Shown here: positions 1 to 5,981 of the stretch, one piece after another
Numbering within the stretch: position 1 is the stretch's first letter
Layout: each line of letters begins with the position of its first letter
Assembly (NCBI GenBank): GCA_026387995.1
Contig: JAPLKQ010000064.1
Span: 1-7,161, forward strand
DNA from: Bacillota bacterium
GTDB taxonomy: Bacteria; Bacillota_I; Bacilli_A; RFN20; CAG-826
Direction of reading: 5' to 3'
Length of the DNA stretch: 7,161 nucleotides
Translations under genes and position numbers: made by a program
The notes under the pieces: generated by a model
Told to the model about the DNA's origin: nothing
The model's input: the letters and a program-made list of their open reading frames with translations, nothing else
Databases searched by the model: none

Positions 1-363
1 ATGGAAAAAGACGTAAACGAGTTAGCTTACAATCTCCACGAAGCAATCGAAAATGATGAACGGGTTGAGCAGCTTAAGAAGGCTGAAAAAGTTATGGAAT
101 CAGATGAGACCGTGATGCGTCTTTCCTACGCGTTTGATGTCGCCCAAACCCAGTATAATGATGTCTTAAAAATTCATTCTGAAAATTCAAAAGAAGCCGG
201 AATTGCCCAGAAAAAGCTTTATGAAAGCAAGAAAGCATTGGATGAGAATCCGCTCGTTAAGAAATATATGCAGGCCTATAGCGAAGTCCGTAATATCTAT
301 GGCCAGGTTCAAGAAATGATCTTTGCTCCTTTTAATCTTCATGAATGCGGAGGAAAAGAATAA
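1..363 (+). CDS. ylbF: YlbF/YmcA-family protein (RicF-like)
   Basis: A 120-residue, almost wholly helical, charged protein that fits the Com_YlbF/YmcA family. In Bacillus subtilis YlbF (RicF) works with YmcA and YaaT in a complex that adjusts RNase Y-dependent mRNA processing and affects competence, biofilm formation and sporulation. The family call rests on the N-terminal helix (about residues 5-50, hydrophobic heptads between Lys/Glu-rich stretches), the central helix with the ENPLVKKYMQAY segment (about 82-93), and the position immediately before rsmD and coaD as in Bacilli. It is somewhat shorter than B. subtilis YlbF. One Cys lies near the C-terminus (HECGG). The ATG is the first base of the window, so its ribosome binding site and promoter cannot be seen and a start further upstream cannot be excluded. 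The TAA stop (361-363) overlaps the rsmD ATG by one base, implying translational coupling. Family assignment is fairly sure; the exact role here is inferred. Confidence 0.82.
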   Translation: MEKDVNELAYNLHEAIENDERVEQLKKAEKVMESDETVMRLSYAFDVAQTQYNDVLKIHSENSKEAGIAQKKLYESKKALDENPLVKKYMQAYSEVRNIYGQVQEMIFAPFNLHECGGKE

Positions 364-905
364 TGATGCGTATTGTCGGAGGAATCAATAGACACCGGAT
401 GATCAAGTGGCCGGTTAACCCAAACAGCCGGCCCTCAAAAGATATTGTTCGGCAAGGAGTCTTCAATGCCATCGGCGATGCGGTTATCGATAAGAAAGTC
501 CTTGACCTATTTGCGGGTAGCGGCTCACTTGGGATAGAAGCGATGTCCAGAGGAGCCAAGATGGTTGCCTTTGTCGACAGGGATGAAGACGCTCTCGATT
601 GCATACGCGACAACATTGATGCTCTGAAAATACCCAATGCAGAAGTTATCGAATCGGATGCATTTACCTCTTTGTATAAATTCGCAAATGAACATCGGAG
701 CTTCGACATTATCATTCTTGATCCGCCTTATCTCGATCACGTTTGTGAGAAAATTATTTCGCTGGTCATAGAAAAATCGCTTTGGGCGAAAGATGGTATA
801 ATAGTTTGCGAGACCAATTCGCCATTAAACATAAATCCTGAATTATATCGTCAAGTCCGCACTTATCACTACGGAATAACCACCGTAACCATCATTTGGA
901 GGTAG
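363..905 (+). CDS. rsmD: 16S rRNA (guanine(966)-N2)-methyltransferase RsmD
   Basis: SAM-dependent methyltransferase that modifies G966 (E. coli numbering) of 16S rRNA in the small ribosomal subunit. The 180-residue product has the family pattern in order: N-terminal MRIVGG (residues 2-7), the RPSKDIVRQGVFN segment (23-35; typical RPT...R.A.FN), SAM-binding motif I DLFAGSGSLGIEA (48-60), an acidic motif II (VDRD, 71-74), and catalytic motif IV DPPY (120-123). Length matches the family. A longer reading from 345 would add MRRKRI but would start inside the ribosome binding site; GGAGG at 349-353 sits 9 nt before ATG 363, and the next codon (366) is also ATG, so the start is 363 or 366. It lies between ylbF (1-nt overlap) and coaD (2-nt gap), as a co-transcribed gene. 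It ends with TAG. Confidence 0.95.
   Translation: MMRIVGGINRHRMIKWPVNPNSRPSKDIVRQGVFNAIGDAVIDKKVLDLFAGSGSLGIEAMSRGAKMVAFVDRDEDALDCIRDNIDALKIPNAEVIESDAFTSLYKFANEHRSFDIIILDPPYLDHVCEKIISLVIEKSLWAKDGIIVCETNSPLNINPELYRQVRTYHYGITTVTIIWR
898..902 (+). promoter_or_regulatory. coaD ribosome binding site inside the rsmD 3' end
   Basis: GGAGG lies within the last codons of rsmD, 5 nt before ATG 908. A TTG at 896 is in frame with coaD but overlaps this Shine-Dalgarno sequence, so the site decides for the ATG at 908 as the coaD start. Confidence 0.85.
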
Positions 906-907
906 CT

Positions 908-1390
908 ATGAGAATCGCTGTTTACCCAGGAAGTTTTGATCCCATTACGAATGGCCACCTCGAAATTATCAAGCGGGCTTTGAAAATTTTCGATAAAGTC
1001 ATTGTTTTAGTGGCTAACAATCCTGAAAAGCACATGTTTTTCTCGATTGAAGAGCGCTTAGAAATGATCAGTGCCGCGGTCGTGGACTTAAAACATGTTG
1101 AAGTCGATGCCAGCGCAGGTTTATCCGTAACCTATGCCCGCGAACATGGCGCCGTTGCTTTGGTTCGTGGCTTACGTGCCGTTAGTGATTTTGAATATGA
1201 ATTCTCGCTCGCTGCCGGTAATGAATACATCGACAGTTCTGTCGAGATGATTTTCTTTATGAGTCGAAGCGGATCGACCTTTATCTCTTCATCCATGATT
1301 AAAGATCTCTATGATAACGGCGTTGACATTCTTCCATTAGTTCCACCGAGCGTTCTGAAGTTGTTCGAAAAACGAAAAGGTATAAAATAA
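908..1390 (+). CDS. coaD: Phosphopantetheine adenylyltransferase CoaD
   Basis: Penultimate enzyme of coenzyme A synthesis: transfers AMP from ATP to 4'-phosphopantetheine, giving dephospho-CoA and pyrophosphate; cytosolic, normally a hexamer. The 160-residue product has the usual family length and all hallmark motifs: the N-terminal nucleotidyltransferase signature YPGSFDPITNGH (residues 6-17, with the TxGH catalytic motif at 14-17), the RGLRAVSDFEYE substrate/ATP-binding segment (88-99), and the C-terminal ISSSMIKDL segment (126-134; family ISSS.(V/I)(K/R)). The start at 908 is supported by GGAGG at 898-902 and by the canonical MRIAVYPGSFDP N-terminus. It begins 2 nt after the rsmD stop and is the last gene of the cluster; a hairpin terminator starts directly after the TAA stop. 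Nothing is unusual about it. Confidence 0.98.
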   Translation: MRIAVYPGSFDPITNGHLEIIKRALKIFDKVIVLVANNPEKHMFFSIEERLEMISAAVVDLKHVEVDASAGLSVTYAREHGAVALVRGLRAVSDFEYEFSLAAGNEYIDSSVEMIFFMSRSGSTFISSSMIKDLYDNGVDILPLVPPSVLKLFEKRKGIK

Positions 1391-1412
1391 GCCTCGACCA
1401 TCGAGGCTTTTT
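1391..1412 (+). terminator. Rho-independent terminator after coaD, possibly bidirectional
   Basis: Perfect 7-bp stem GCCTCGA (1391-1397) / TCGAGGC (1401-1407) with loop CCA, followed by TTTTT. It begins immediately after the coaD stop codon. On the other strand the hairpin is followed by TTATTTTATA, so it may also end pgeF, whose stop codon is at 1416-1418. Confidence 0.9.
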
Positions 1413-1415
1413 CTT

Positions 1416-2183
1416 TTATTTAAATTTGATGATAGATAGGTGACGGCCGGTCAGCGGATTTCTTTTTGTTGAGAAGAACAAATCCTTGTTTTCATAAGTG
1501 CAGAACTCGGACAGCGTGATATTCAAACTCGGAACGCCGGCATTTCGAAGTTGGATAAAATTGATGAGCGGAATATCAAGGAATGTCTCTCCGTTGGTTT
1601 CTTTAAGACCATGAATATAATCTTCGCCGAGCGCGATGACGCTGGCTTTCATTTCGGCATCAATAATGTTGTGTGAGAACGAAAGCGAAGGACCTAGAAA
1701 TGCGTGAATATCATCAGCAGAAATGCCTTCCTTATCAATAAGATAATGAACTGATTTTTCCGTAACACCTTTCAAAGTACCAATTTGACCGGCATGGATA
1801 ATGGCTATCAAACCAGCTTTTTTTGCATAAAGAAATACGGGAACGCAATCGGCGTGAAAAATACCCAGAGCGATATTCTTATCATAGGTATATAAGGCAT
1901 CGCCCGTGACGCCGCTTTCAAATGAAGTTTCGCCGGCGCCAAGATTCTTGCTGGTTACTTTCGCGATGACGGTGCTATGGCTTTGGTGCGTCGTCACGAG
2001 GTGAAGCGGCCGAATCCGAAAGTCTTTATAAATCTGAGCACGATTATGCTTAACGTCGTCAGCATTGTCACCGACATAAAAAGCTTGGTTGAAACTATCA
2101 AAAGGTTGCTTACTCACGCCATTCTGGCGAGTCGTGGTAAACGCCTCTATTTCACTAAATTGAGTCCATTTAATATATCCCAT
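1416..2183 (-). CDS. pgeF: PgeF/YfiH/LACC1-family multicopper oxidase-like enzyme
   Basis: A 255-residue cytosolic protein of the DUF152/YfiH family, long called polyphenol oxidase or laccase domain protein. Members have been described as purine nucleoside phosphorylase/adenosine deaminase (LACC1/FAMIN, YlmD) and as a peptidoglycan-editing factor (PgeF). Candidate metal ligands are all present: His69 in THQSH, Cys113 in ADCVPVF, and His130 in IIHAG. Other family blocks seen are TGDALYTY, GPSLSFSHNI, and the C-terminal CTYENKDLFFSTKR with TGRHLSI. One divergence: the common HAGWRG block reads HAGQIG, so the usual Trp-Arg is missing. A start at 2192 is possible by frame, but that ATG abuts GGAG (2193-2196); ATG 2183 lies 9 nt after it and gives the sensible N-terminus MGYIKW. 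It has its own promoter, behind the upstream gene's terminator. Family is sure; substrate is not. Confidence 0.9.
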   Translation of the reverse strand: MGYIKWTQFSEIEAFTTTRQNGVSKQPFDSFNQAFYVGDNADDVKHNRAQIYKDFRIRPLHLVTTHQSHSTVIAKVTSKNLGAGETSFESGVTGDALYTYDKNIALGIFHADCVPVFLYAKKAGLIAIIHAGQIGTLKGVTEKSVHYLIDKEGISADDIHAFLGPSLSFSHNIIDAEMKASVIALGEDYIHGLKETNGETFLDIPLINFIQLRNAGVPSLNITLSEFCTYENKDLFFSTKRNPLTGRHLSIIKFK

Positions 2184-2203
2184 GGTAATCATCTCCGTGT
2201 TTT

Positions 2204-2212
2204 ATTATAACA
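2204..2212 (-). promoter_or_regulatory. Extended -10 promoter for pgeF
   Basis: On the minus strand the sequence reads TGTTATAAT, a perfect extended -10 (TGn-TATAAT), about 20 nt before ATG 2183. There is no good -35 hexamer at 17 nt (GCAATA). The expected start point near 2197 would leave a leader of only about 14 nt with the GGAG almost at its 5' end. The upstream gene is closed off by a terminator, which favours a separate promoter here. Confidence 0.55.
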
Positions 2213-2240
2213 AAGAAAAAGCCACTTATTGCATTATGAG

Positions 2241-2275
2241 CATAAAAAAACCGCTCGACTGAGTCGGAGCGGTTT
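2241..2275 (-). terminator. Rho-independent terminator of the thioredoxin-like gene
   Basis: Read on the minus strand: stem AAACCGCT / AGCGGTTT (outer 8 bp), a single bulged C, inner stem CGAC / GTCG, loop TCA, then a run of T (positions 2250 down to 2244). It lies 8 nt after the stop codon at 2283-2285 and separates this gene from pgeF. Confidence 0.92.
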
Positions 2276-2282
2276 ATAAGGA

Positions 2283-3056
2283 TTAAACGGGTGCGGTGAA
2301 TTCGTCGGTGTGGTTCCAGCAGTGAGTGAGCAATTCGGCTTTATCGTAAGAGGTATCGCCGGTAACGCCAAACATCACTTCGCTGATGCCAACTGAGCCG
2401 CTCGTATTGGACGCGGAGACATCGTATAAGAACAATGTCGGGGTCGTCATGTTCGAGCCGTCTTCTAGGCCGTCAATCGCTGTCTGTTCGATGTATCCGT
2501 TTGTGGAATACCAGGAATTTGCGGCAACGTCAGCGCTCTTTTCAAGGAATTCAGTATTACGGTCTAAGAATGCAGCCCATGGAGTGGCATATTTGCCATC
2601 TTGGTCATTCCATTCAGCATCAGTCAATGTTTGATCGGAGAAGATGGTGTAGAACTTAAACTTGCCTTGTGTAGCTTCATCGTAGAAACGGGAAGTCTTC
2701 TCGTCCAACAATTGAATGGCTGGCTGAGCTTCTTCGCATCCAGTGCAACCTTTTTGGACAATAATAAGCATGAACTTTTCGCCATAGGTGGTTTCGCCAG
2801 CAATCATGGAATCAACAAGTTTTTGCGCATCGCTGGTTTCGTCGTTCGCTAACGACTTACGGTATTTTTTGTAGTAAGTCTCGGCACTCGTGACGCTATT
2901 GGCTAAACCTTGGATCCAAGTGGTGATAGTAGGAATTGAAAAGATAACGCCAAAGATCAAGCCGACGATCAATAAAGGCTGAACCCAAGCAGTCTCTTTA
3001 ATCCAACTCCAAATCCTAACAAAGATGGCTCCAACGCCAGTAAAAACTTTTTTCAT
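2283..3056 (-). CDS. Membrane-anchored thioredoxin-fold protein (CxxC), function unknown
   Basis: A 257-residue protein with a short basic cytoplasmic N-terminus, one membrane segment (about residues 25-44, hydrophobic PLLIVGLIFGVIFSIP) and a large domain probably outside the cell. After a beta-strand-like MLIIVQ comes CTGC (Cys104, Cys107), a thioredoxin-type redox motif; TTPTLFLYD (204-212) matches the cis-Pro loop and following strand. The spacing between the two motifs, about 100 residues, is longer than in plain thioredoxin and recalls a DsbA-like helical insertion. A third Cys (246) lies near the end. No lipobox is seen. TTG at 3059 is in frame, but AGGAGG (3065-3070) with an 8-nt spacer selects ATG 3056. 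It is transcribed alone, divergent from the YitT gene. A role in disulfide exchange or folding of exported proteins is an inference; no close named family was recognised. Confidence 0.82.
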   Translation of the reverse strand: MKKVFTGVGAIFVRIWSWIKETAWVQPLLIVGLIFGVIFSIPTITTWIQGLANSVTSAETYYKKYRKSLANDETSDAQKLVDSMIAGETTYGEKFMLIIVQKGCTGCEEAQPAIQLLDEKTSRFYDEATQGKFKFYTIFSDQTLTDAEWNDQDGKYATPWAAFLDRNTEFLEKSADVAANSWYSTNGYIEQTAIDGLEDGSNMTTPTLFLYDVSASNTSGSVGISEVMFGVTGDTSYDKAELLTHCWNHTDEFTAPV

Positions 3057-3088
3057 CAAAACGTCCTCCTATATATTCATATAGCACG

Positions 3089-3120
3089 ATTATATTATCA
3101 TCTAGGGTGCGCGAATTCAA
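3089..3120 (-). promoter_or_regulatory. Tentative promoter of the thioredoxin-like gene
   Basis: On the minus strand TATAAT (3089-3094) overlaps GATAAT (3094-3099), with TTGAAT upstream (3115-3120). Spacing is 20 nt to TATAAT or 15 nt to GATAAT, neither ideal, so only the -10 area is credible. The rest of the divergent region 3071-3231 is AT-rich with no other clear site except the yitT promoter. Confidence 0.35.
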
Positions 3121-3188
3121 TAAAAAGTTATGAATTTATGTTTCATTAAACTAATCAATGAGATTAAATCGTGAGTTACATATTAATA

Positions 3189-3217
3189 TTGTTTTTTTGA
3201 AGGTTATTATCTACAAT
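3189..3217 (+). promoter_or_regulatory. Sigma-A-like promoter of the yitT-family gene
   Basis: TTGTTT (3189-3194), 17-nt spacer, TACAAT (3212-3217). Spacing is optimal, the -10 matches 5 of 6 consensus bases, and the -35 keeps only TTG. The predicted start near 3224 would place the GAAGGA ribosome binding site (3224-3229) at the very 5' end of the mRNA. Confidence 0.5.
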
Positions 3218-3240
3218 ACGTACGAAGGATAGTGAGCACC

Positions 3241-4257
3241 ATGTTGAAAACCAAGAAAATAAAAAAACAATACACGGATTATATGTTTGACCACACTGGT
3301 GTTCGCCTATTTCTTGAATATGCTTTTACCACGGTGATATGCATTCTATCAGCACTTATTTACGCCTTTGGTTTTCGTGCGTTTATCGCTCCTCAAATCA
3401 CAGGGATTACCTCGCTTGTTGCGGGTGGATTAAGCGGATTGTCCCAAAATCTTGTTCTTTTACTGAAAATAATCTATGGCGGGAACTTTGGAACCGTCTC
3501 CATGACCAATACGCTTCAATCGGTTTTCTATTTCGTCTTCAACATTCCTTTGTTCTTCCTTGCTTACAAGGGTGTCGGCAAACGTTTTGCGATTTTCACA
3601 TTTTTAAACGTTGTCCTTGTTTCTGTATTTATCAAGTTTTTGCCGCAAATATCCATTCCCGATATCGTCAATAATGCAGGCGCTCCAGGAATGGGCGATA
3701 CCCTTGGAAGAGCATTGTTTGCCGGTATTTGCGCCGGACTTTCGAGCGCGCTCGCTTTCAAATTTGAGATCAGTGCCGGTGGCATGGACGTCGTCAGTTA
3801 TTACTTTGCTTATCATAAGTCGACATCTGTCGGAAAGTACTCAATAGCGCTCAACTCTGCAGTTGTCTTACTTTACACGCTTCTCTCCTATATATATGAC
3901 CCTTCGTTAGGCTGGGGCGCCTTGATGATTGCCCTCTATGCGGTCGTGTATCTCTTCACTAGCGTTTTGGTTGTCGATGCCATGAACACACGTAACAAAA
4001 AAGCCGAAGTCCAAATCATTACTTCAAAGACAAATCTGCCCAAGATTATTTTGGCAAATTTTCCTCATAGTTGTACCGTGACGCCAGCTAAGGGTGGTTT
4101 CTCAAATGAAGACCGGATTATTATCTACATTGTCGTCTCAAGTTTTGAAGTAACGAAACTTGTCAAATTGGTGCAAACGGTCGATCACGATTCCTTCATA
4201 AACGTTTCAAATTCGACACAAGTTTATGGCAGGTTCTTCATTAAGCCTGTTAAATAA
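3241..4257 (+). CDS. yitT: YitT-family integral membrane protein with DUF2179 domain
   Basis: A 338-residue membrane protein of the YitT/DUF161 family, whose function is not established. The first part holds five to seven hydrophobic segments (roughly residues 27-50, 58-78, 93-111, 116-135, 155-176, 202-220, 226-246), with family features GFRAFIAP (44-51), the Gly-rich ITSLVAGGLSGL (57-68), NIPLFFLAYK (101-110) and SAGGMDVVSYY (178-188). After a basic linker (RNKKAE, 251-256) comes a soluble C-terminal DUF2179 domain (about 256-336) with TPAKGGFSNEDRIIIYIVVS and the D-H-D-S-F-I-NV-STQVYG ending, probably cytoplasmic. GTG at 3232 is in frame but only 2 nt from GAAGGA (3224-3229); ATG 3241 has an 11-nt spacer, so I prefer it, with some doubt. 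The gene is a single transcription unit with its own promoter and terminator. The symbol names the family; orthology to B. subtilis yitT rather than a paralogue is uncertain. Confidence 0.9.
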   Translation: MLKTKKIKKQYTDYMFDHTGVRLFLEYAFTTVICILSALIYAFGFRAFIAPQITGITSLVAGGLSGLSQNLVLLLKIIYGGNFGTVSMTNTLQSVFYFVFNIPLFFLAYKGVGKRFAIFTFLNVVLVSVFIKFLPQISIPDIVNNAGAPGMGDTLGRALFAGICAGLSSALAFKFEISAGGMDVVSYYFAYHKSTSVGKYSIALNSAVVLLYTLLSYIYDPSLGWGALMIALYAVVYLFTSVLVVDAMNTRNKKAEVQIITSKTNLPKIILANFPHSCTVTPAKGGFSNEDRIIIYIVVSSFEVTKLVKLVQTVDHDSFINVSNSTQVYGRFFIKPVK

Positions 4258-4266
4258 ATAATAAAT

Positions 4267-4295
4267 AAAAACGACGGCAAATCGGTCGTTTTTTT
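4267..4295 (+). terminator. Bidirectional terminator between yitT and nitroreductase genes
   Basis: Stem AAAAACGAC (4267-4275) / GTCGTTTTT (4285-4293), 9-nt loop, followed by more T to 4295. It lies 9 nt after the YitT stop. On the minus strand the same hairpin ends in GTCGTTTTTATTTATT and lies 5 nt past the nitroreductase stop (4301-4303), so it can serve both convergent genes. Confidence 0.9.
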
Positions 4296-4300
4296 ATATC

Positions 4301-4825
4301 CTAGAAGATTTCCTGGTGAACCTTAGTGGGATCGTATCGGTCTCCCGTGACTTTCTTTTCGTCGGGGTGTCCCATCGCAATGAGACCAACAGGAATCAGG
4401 TTTTCTGGCAGTGCCGTAATTCTAAGCAATTCGTTGTACCATGACGCAAAGTGATAAACACCGATCCAAACCGCGCCGAGGCCAATACCGTTAACGGCAA
4501 CAAGAATGTTTTCAATGACGGCGCTTCCGTCGTTCAGGTAAAGTTCTTTTACCGGTTGAGCATTTCTATCAGCTGCGACGACTAAACAGACTGGCGCTTT
4601 TTCGATCATTTTACCGTGGCTGTTGATGGCGCTCAGCAGTTGGAGCGTTTCTTTTTTTCGAATAACGATAATGTGAATGGGGCGGCGGTTGGTTGCTGAA
4701 GGTGCGGATAGCCCAGCGGTCAAAATTGTATGCAAATCCTCTTCAGATATTGCTTCTTCGGTGTAGCGTCGGATACTTCGACGGGTATTGATGGCGGTGA
4801 TAACATCCATCGGTTGATTTTCCAT
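4301..4825 (-). CDS. Small FMN-dependent nitroreductase-family oxidoreductase
   Basis: A 174-residue member of the nitroreductase superfamily: flavin enzymes, usually FMN-binding homodimers, that use NAD(P)H to reduce nitro compounds, quinones or other electron acceptors in the cytosol. Visible blocks are NTRRSIRRYTEE (residues 13-24, the FMN-phosphate-binding Arg/Ser region), APSATNRRPIHIIVI (41-55; usually APSA.N.QPW), the central helix DGSAVIENILVAVNGIGLGAVWIG (99-122), and IPVGLIAMGHPDE (144-156). Length is that of the compact subgroup. The frame stays open to about 5020, but the extra N-terminus overlaps the CBS gene and has no family match; GAAAGG (4833-4838) with a 7-nt spacer marks ATG 4825. 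It begins 61 nt after the CBS-protein stop with no clear promoter or terminator between, so the two are probably one operon. It ends in TAG. The natural substrate cannot be read from sequence. Confidence 0.92.
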   Translation of the reverse strand: MENQPMDVITAINTRRSIRRYTEEAISEEDLHTILTAGLSAPSATNRRPIHIIVIRKKETLQLLSAINSHGKMIEKAPVCLVVAADRNAQPVKELYLNDGSAVIENILVAVNGIGLGAVWIGVYHFASWYNELLRITALPENLIPVGLIAMGHPDEKKVTGDRYDPTKVHQEIF

Positions 4826-4886
4826 ATTGAAGCCTTTCTTTCGCATGTATATAGTCGTTGTCGATAGAAGTAGAATGTTCGTTTTC

Positions 4887-5300
4887 TTAGAAAGGATGTT
4901 TGAGCATTTGCTTATGGCAGTAGAGAAGAACGTCTTTTCTCGTGATGATTCCGATAAACAAGTTTTGATCGTCAAGGACGGGAATAAAATTCTGACTAAC
5001 TGACTTTGCAACGAGATCATCGAGGTCAGTATCGATTTTTACTGGAAAGTTGTCACGAATGCGGGGAATGTTATTGATTGGCATTTCTTCTGCTTTTTTA
5101 AGGTTAAGCTGCGTATTGTTTTTTAAGAACCAAAGGACATCGCCTTCGGTCAACGTCCCGATGTAGTTACCCTGGCGGTTGAGAATAGGAATTGCCGAGT
5201 AGCGATGAAACTCCATTTTTTCGAGTGCTTGCCTTAAAGTGAAATCGTCATTGATAAAAGCAACATCTCGCTTAGGAGTCAACAGTAATAAAATATTCAT
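4887..5300 (-). CDS. CBS-domain pair protein
   Basis: A 137-residue protein made almost only of two CBS motifs, which normally fold together into a Bateman module that binds adenine nucleotides or related ligands. CBS1 covers about residues 7-60 (DDFTLRQALEKMEFHRYSAIPIL, then NYIGTLTEGDVLWFL); CBS2 about 75-130 (NFIPVLDDQNLFIGIITRKDVLLY). The SAIPIL / GTLTEGD and FIPVLD / GIITRKD pairs are the classical CBS beta-strand and acidic-residue pattern. There is no attached enzyme or membrane domain, so it is a stand-alone sensor. The ATG at 5300 is supported by GGAGGG (5307-5312) and an extended -10 promoter. It comes first in a probable two-gene operon with the nitroreductase. It does not resemble B. 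subtilis YkuL/CbpB closely at the N-terminus, so a cyclic-di-AMP role should not be assumed. Ligand and target are unknown. Confidence 0.92.
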   Translation of the reverse strand: MNILLLLTPKRDVAFINDDFTLRQALEKMEFHRYSAIPILNRQGNYIGTLTEGDVLWFLKNNTQLNLKKAEEMPINNIPRIRDNFPVKIDTDLDDLVAKSVSQNFIPVLDDQNLFIGIITRKDVLLYCHKQMLKHPF

Positions 5301-5324
5301 GATAGGCCCTCCGTTACGGTTTTA

Positions 5325-5333
5325 ATTATAACA
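5325..5333 (-). promoter_or_regulatory. Extended -10 promoter of the CBS/nitroreductase operon
   Basis: The minus strand reads TGTTATAAT, a perfect extended -10, about 25 nt before ATG 5300 with the GGAGGG site between. The position 17 nt upstream (GTTCGG-like, inside the preceding terminator stem) is not a good -35. The 9-mer is identical to that before pgeF at 2204-2212. Confidence 0.6.
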
Positions 5334-5339
5334 CTTTAG

Positions 5340-5366
5340 AAAAAAACCGAACGATTATGTTCGGTT
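5340..5366 (-). terminator. Rho-independent terminator of the UPF0316 gene
   Basis: Read on the minus strand: AACCGAAC (5366-5359 side) and GTTCGGTT (5352-5345 side) form a perfect 8-bp stem with loop ATAATC, followed by TTTTT. It lies 13 nt after the stop codon of the UPF0316 gene and directly before the promoter of the CBS gene. Confidence 0.92.
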
Positions 5367-5379
5367 CAATTTATCGGTT

Positions 5380-5940
5380 TTATTTAAGAAGCGACTTAAT
5401 GGGAGAAAGGTGGCCGCCAACAACGCCGCCAACTTCGTTTTGGATAATCATGGCTGCGGGATCGGTACGTTTGATTTGATCCGTAATTTTGTCGCTGCCA
5501 CGGCGATTAGCGATAACCATAAGCACTTTACGCGCTTCGGTTTTGCCAACGGCATCAACCACGGTAACGCCACAACCTTCTTCGCGGAGTTTAGTCGCAA
5601 GGATAGGTCCCTTTTCAACAGAAGTAATCGCTTGGATAAGAACTTTCCCGAAGGCGAGTTTTTGTTCGATCACCGAGCCGACATAGATGCCAGCGGTGAA
5701 CCCAAGAGCATAGGCAATACCTTCAAGCGGATATGACGTGATGTCATTGATAACTTTGCTGGCGATGAAAACCCACATCAAGATTTCAACGAGAGATAAA
5801 ACTACCGCAGGTTTACGGTAACCTTTGTTGACCAAAATGCTTCGCAAAGTACCAATGGTAACCTCGACGATTTTGGCTAAGAAAATAAAGGCAAGCAACC
5901 AATAACTTGGAACGTCCCAGAAACCTGTTAATACCGGCAT
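5380..5940 (-). CDS. UPF0316 membrane protein (YebE-like) with DUF2179 domain
   Basis: A 186-residue conserved membrane protein of the UPF0316 family (DUF5698 membrane part plus DUF2179), function unknown. Three hydrophobic segments are visible (about residues 12-31, 44-64, 72-90). Family features include KIVEVTIGTLRSILVNKG (23-40), VEILMWVFIASKVI (51-64), and YALGFTAGIYVGSVIEQKLAFG (77-98). The remainder (about 100-175) is a soluble alpha/beta DUF2179 domain with GCGVTVVDAVGKTEARKVLMVIANRR, the same domain type that ends the YitT-family protein in this window. The start is fixed by GAGGT (5947-5951), 6 nt before ATG 5940. A TATAAT-type -10 lies about 45 nt upstream and a strong terminator follows, so it is a single-gene unit. 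The length matches the family. Confidence 0.92.
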   Translation of the reverse strand: MPVLTGFWDVPSYWLLAFIFLAKIVEVTIGTLRSILVNKGYRKPAVVLSLVEILMWVFIASKVINDITSYPLEGIAYALGFTAGIYVGSVIEQKLAFGKVLIQAITSVEKGPILATKLREEGCGVTVVDAVGKTEARKVLMVIANRRGSDKITDQIKRTDPAAMIIQNEVGGVVGGHLSPIKSLLK

Positions 5941-5981
5941 AAGTTTACCTCGCGTACTTTCTATATCAATGCGACTACAAT

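Noticed and set aside
332..740. Open frames on the minus strand inside rsmD
   Set aside because: They are shadows of a firmly identified gene, have no ribosome binding site or family resemblance, and overlap it completely.
2386..2852. Several plus-strand frames of 74-83 codons inside the thioredoxin-like gene
   Set aside because: They lie wholly antisense to a gene with a strong start signal and clear motifs; composition looks like out-of-frame translation.
4826..5020. N-terminal extension of the nitroreductase to base 5020
   Set aside because: It would overlap the CBS gene by over 130 bases and has no family match, while GAAAGG 7 nt before ATG 4825 gives a standard-length protein.
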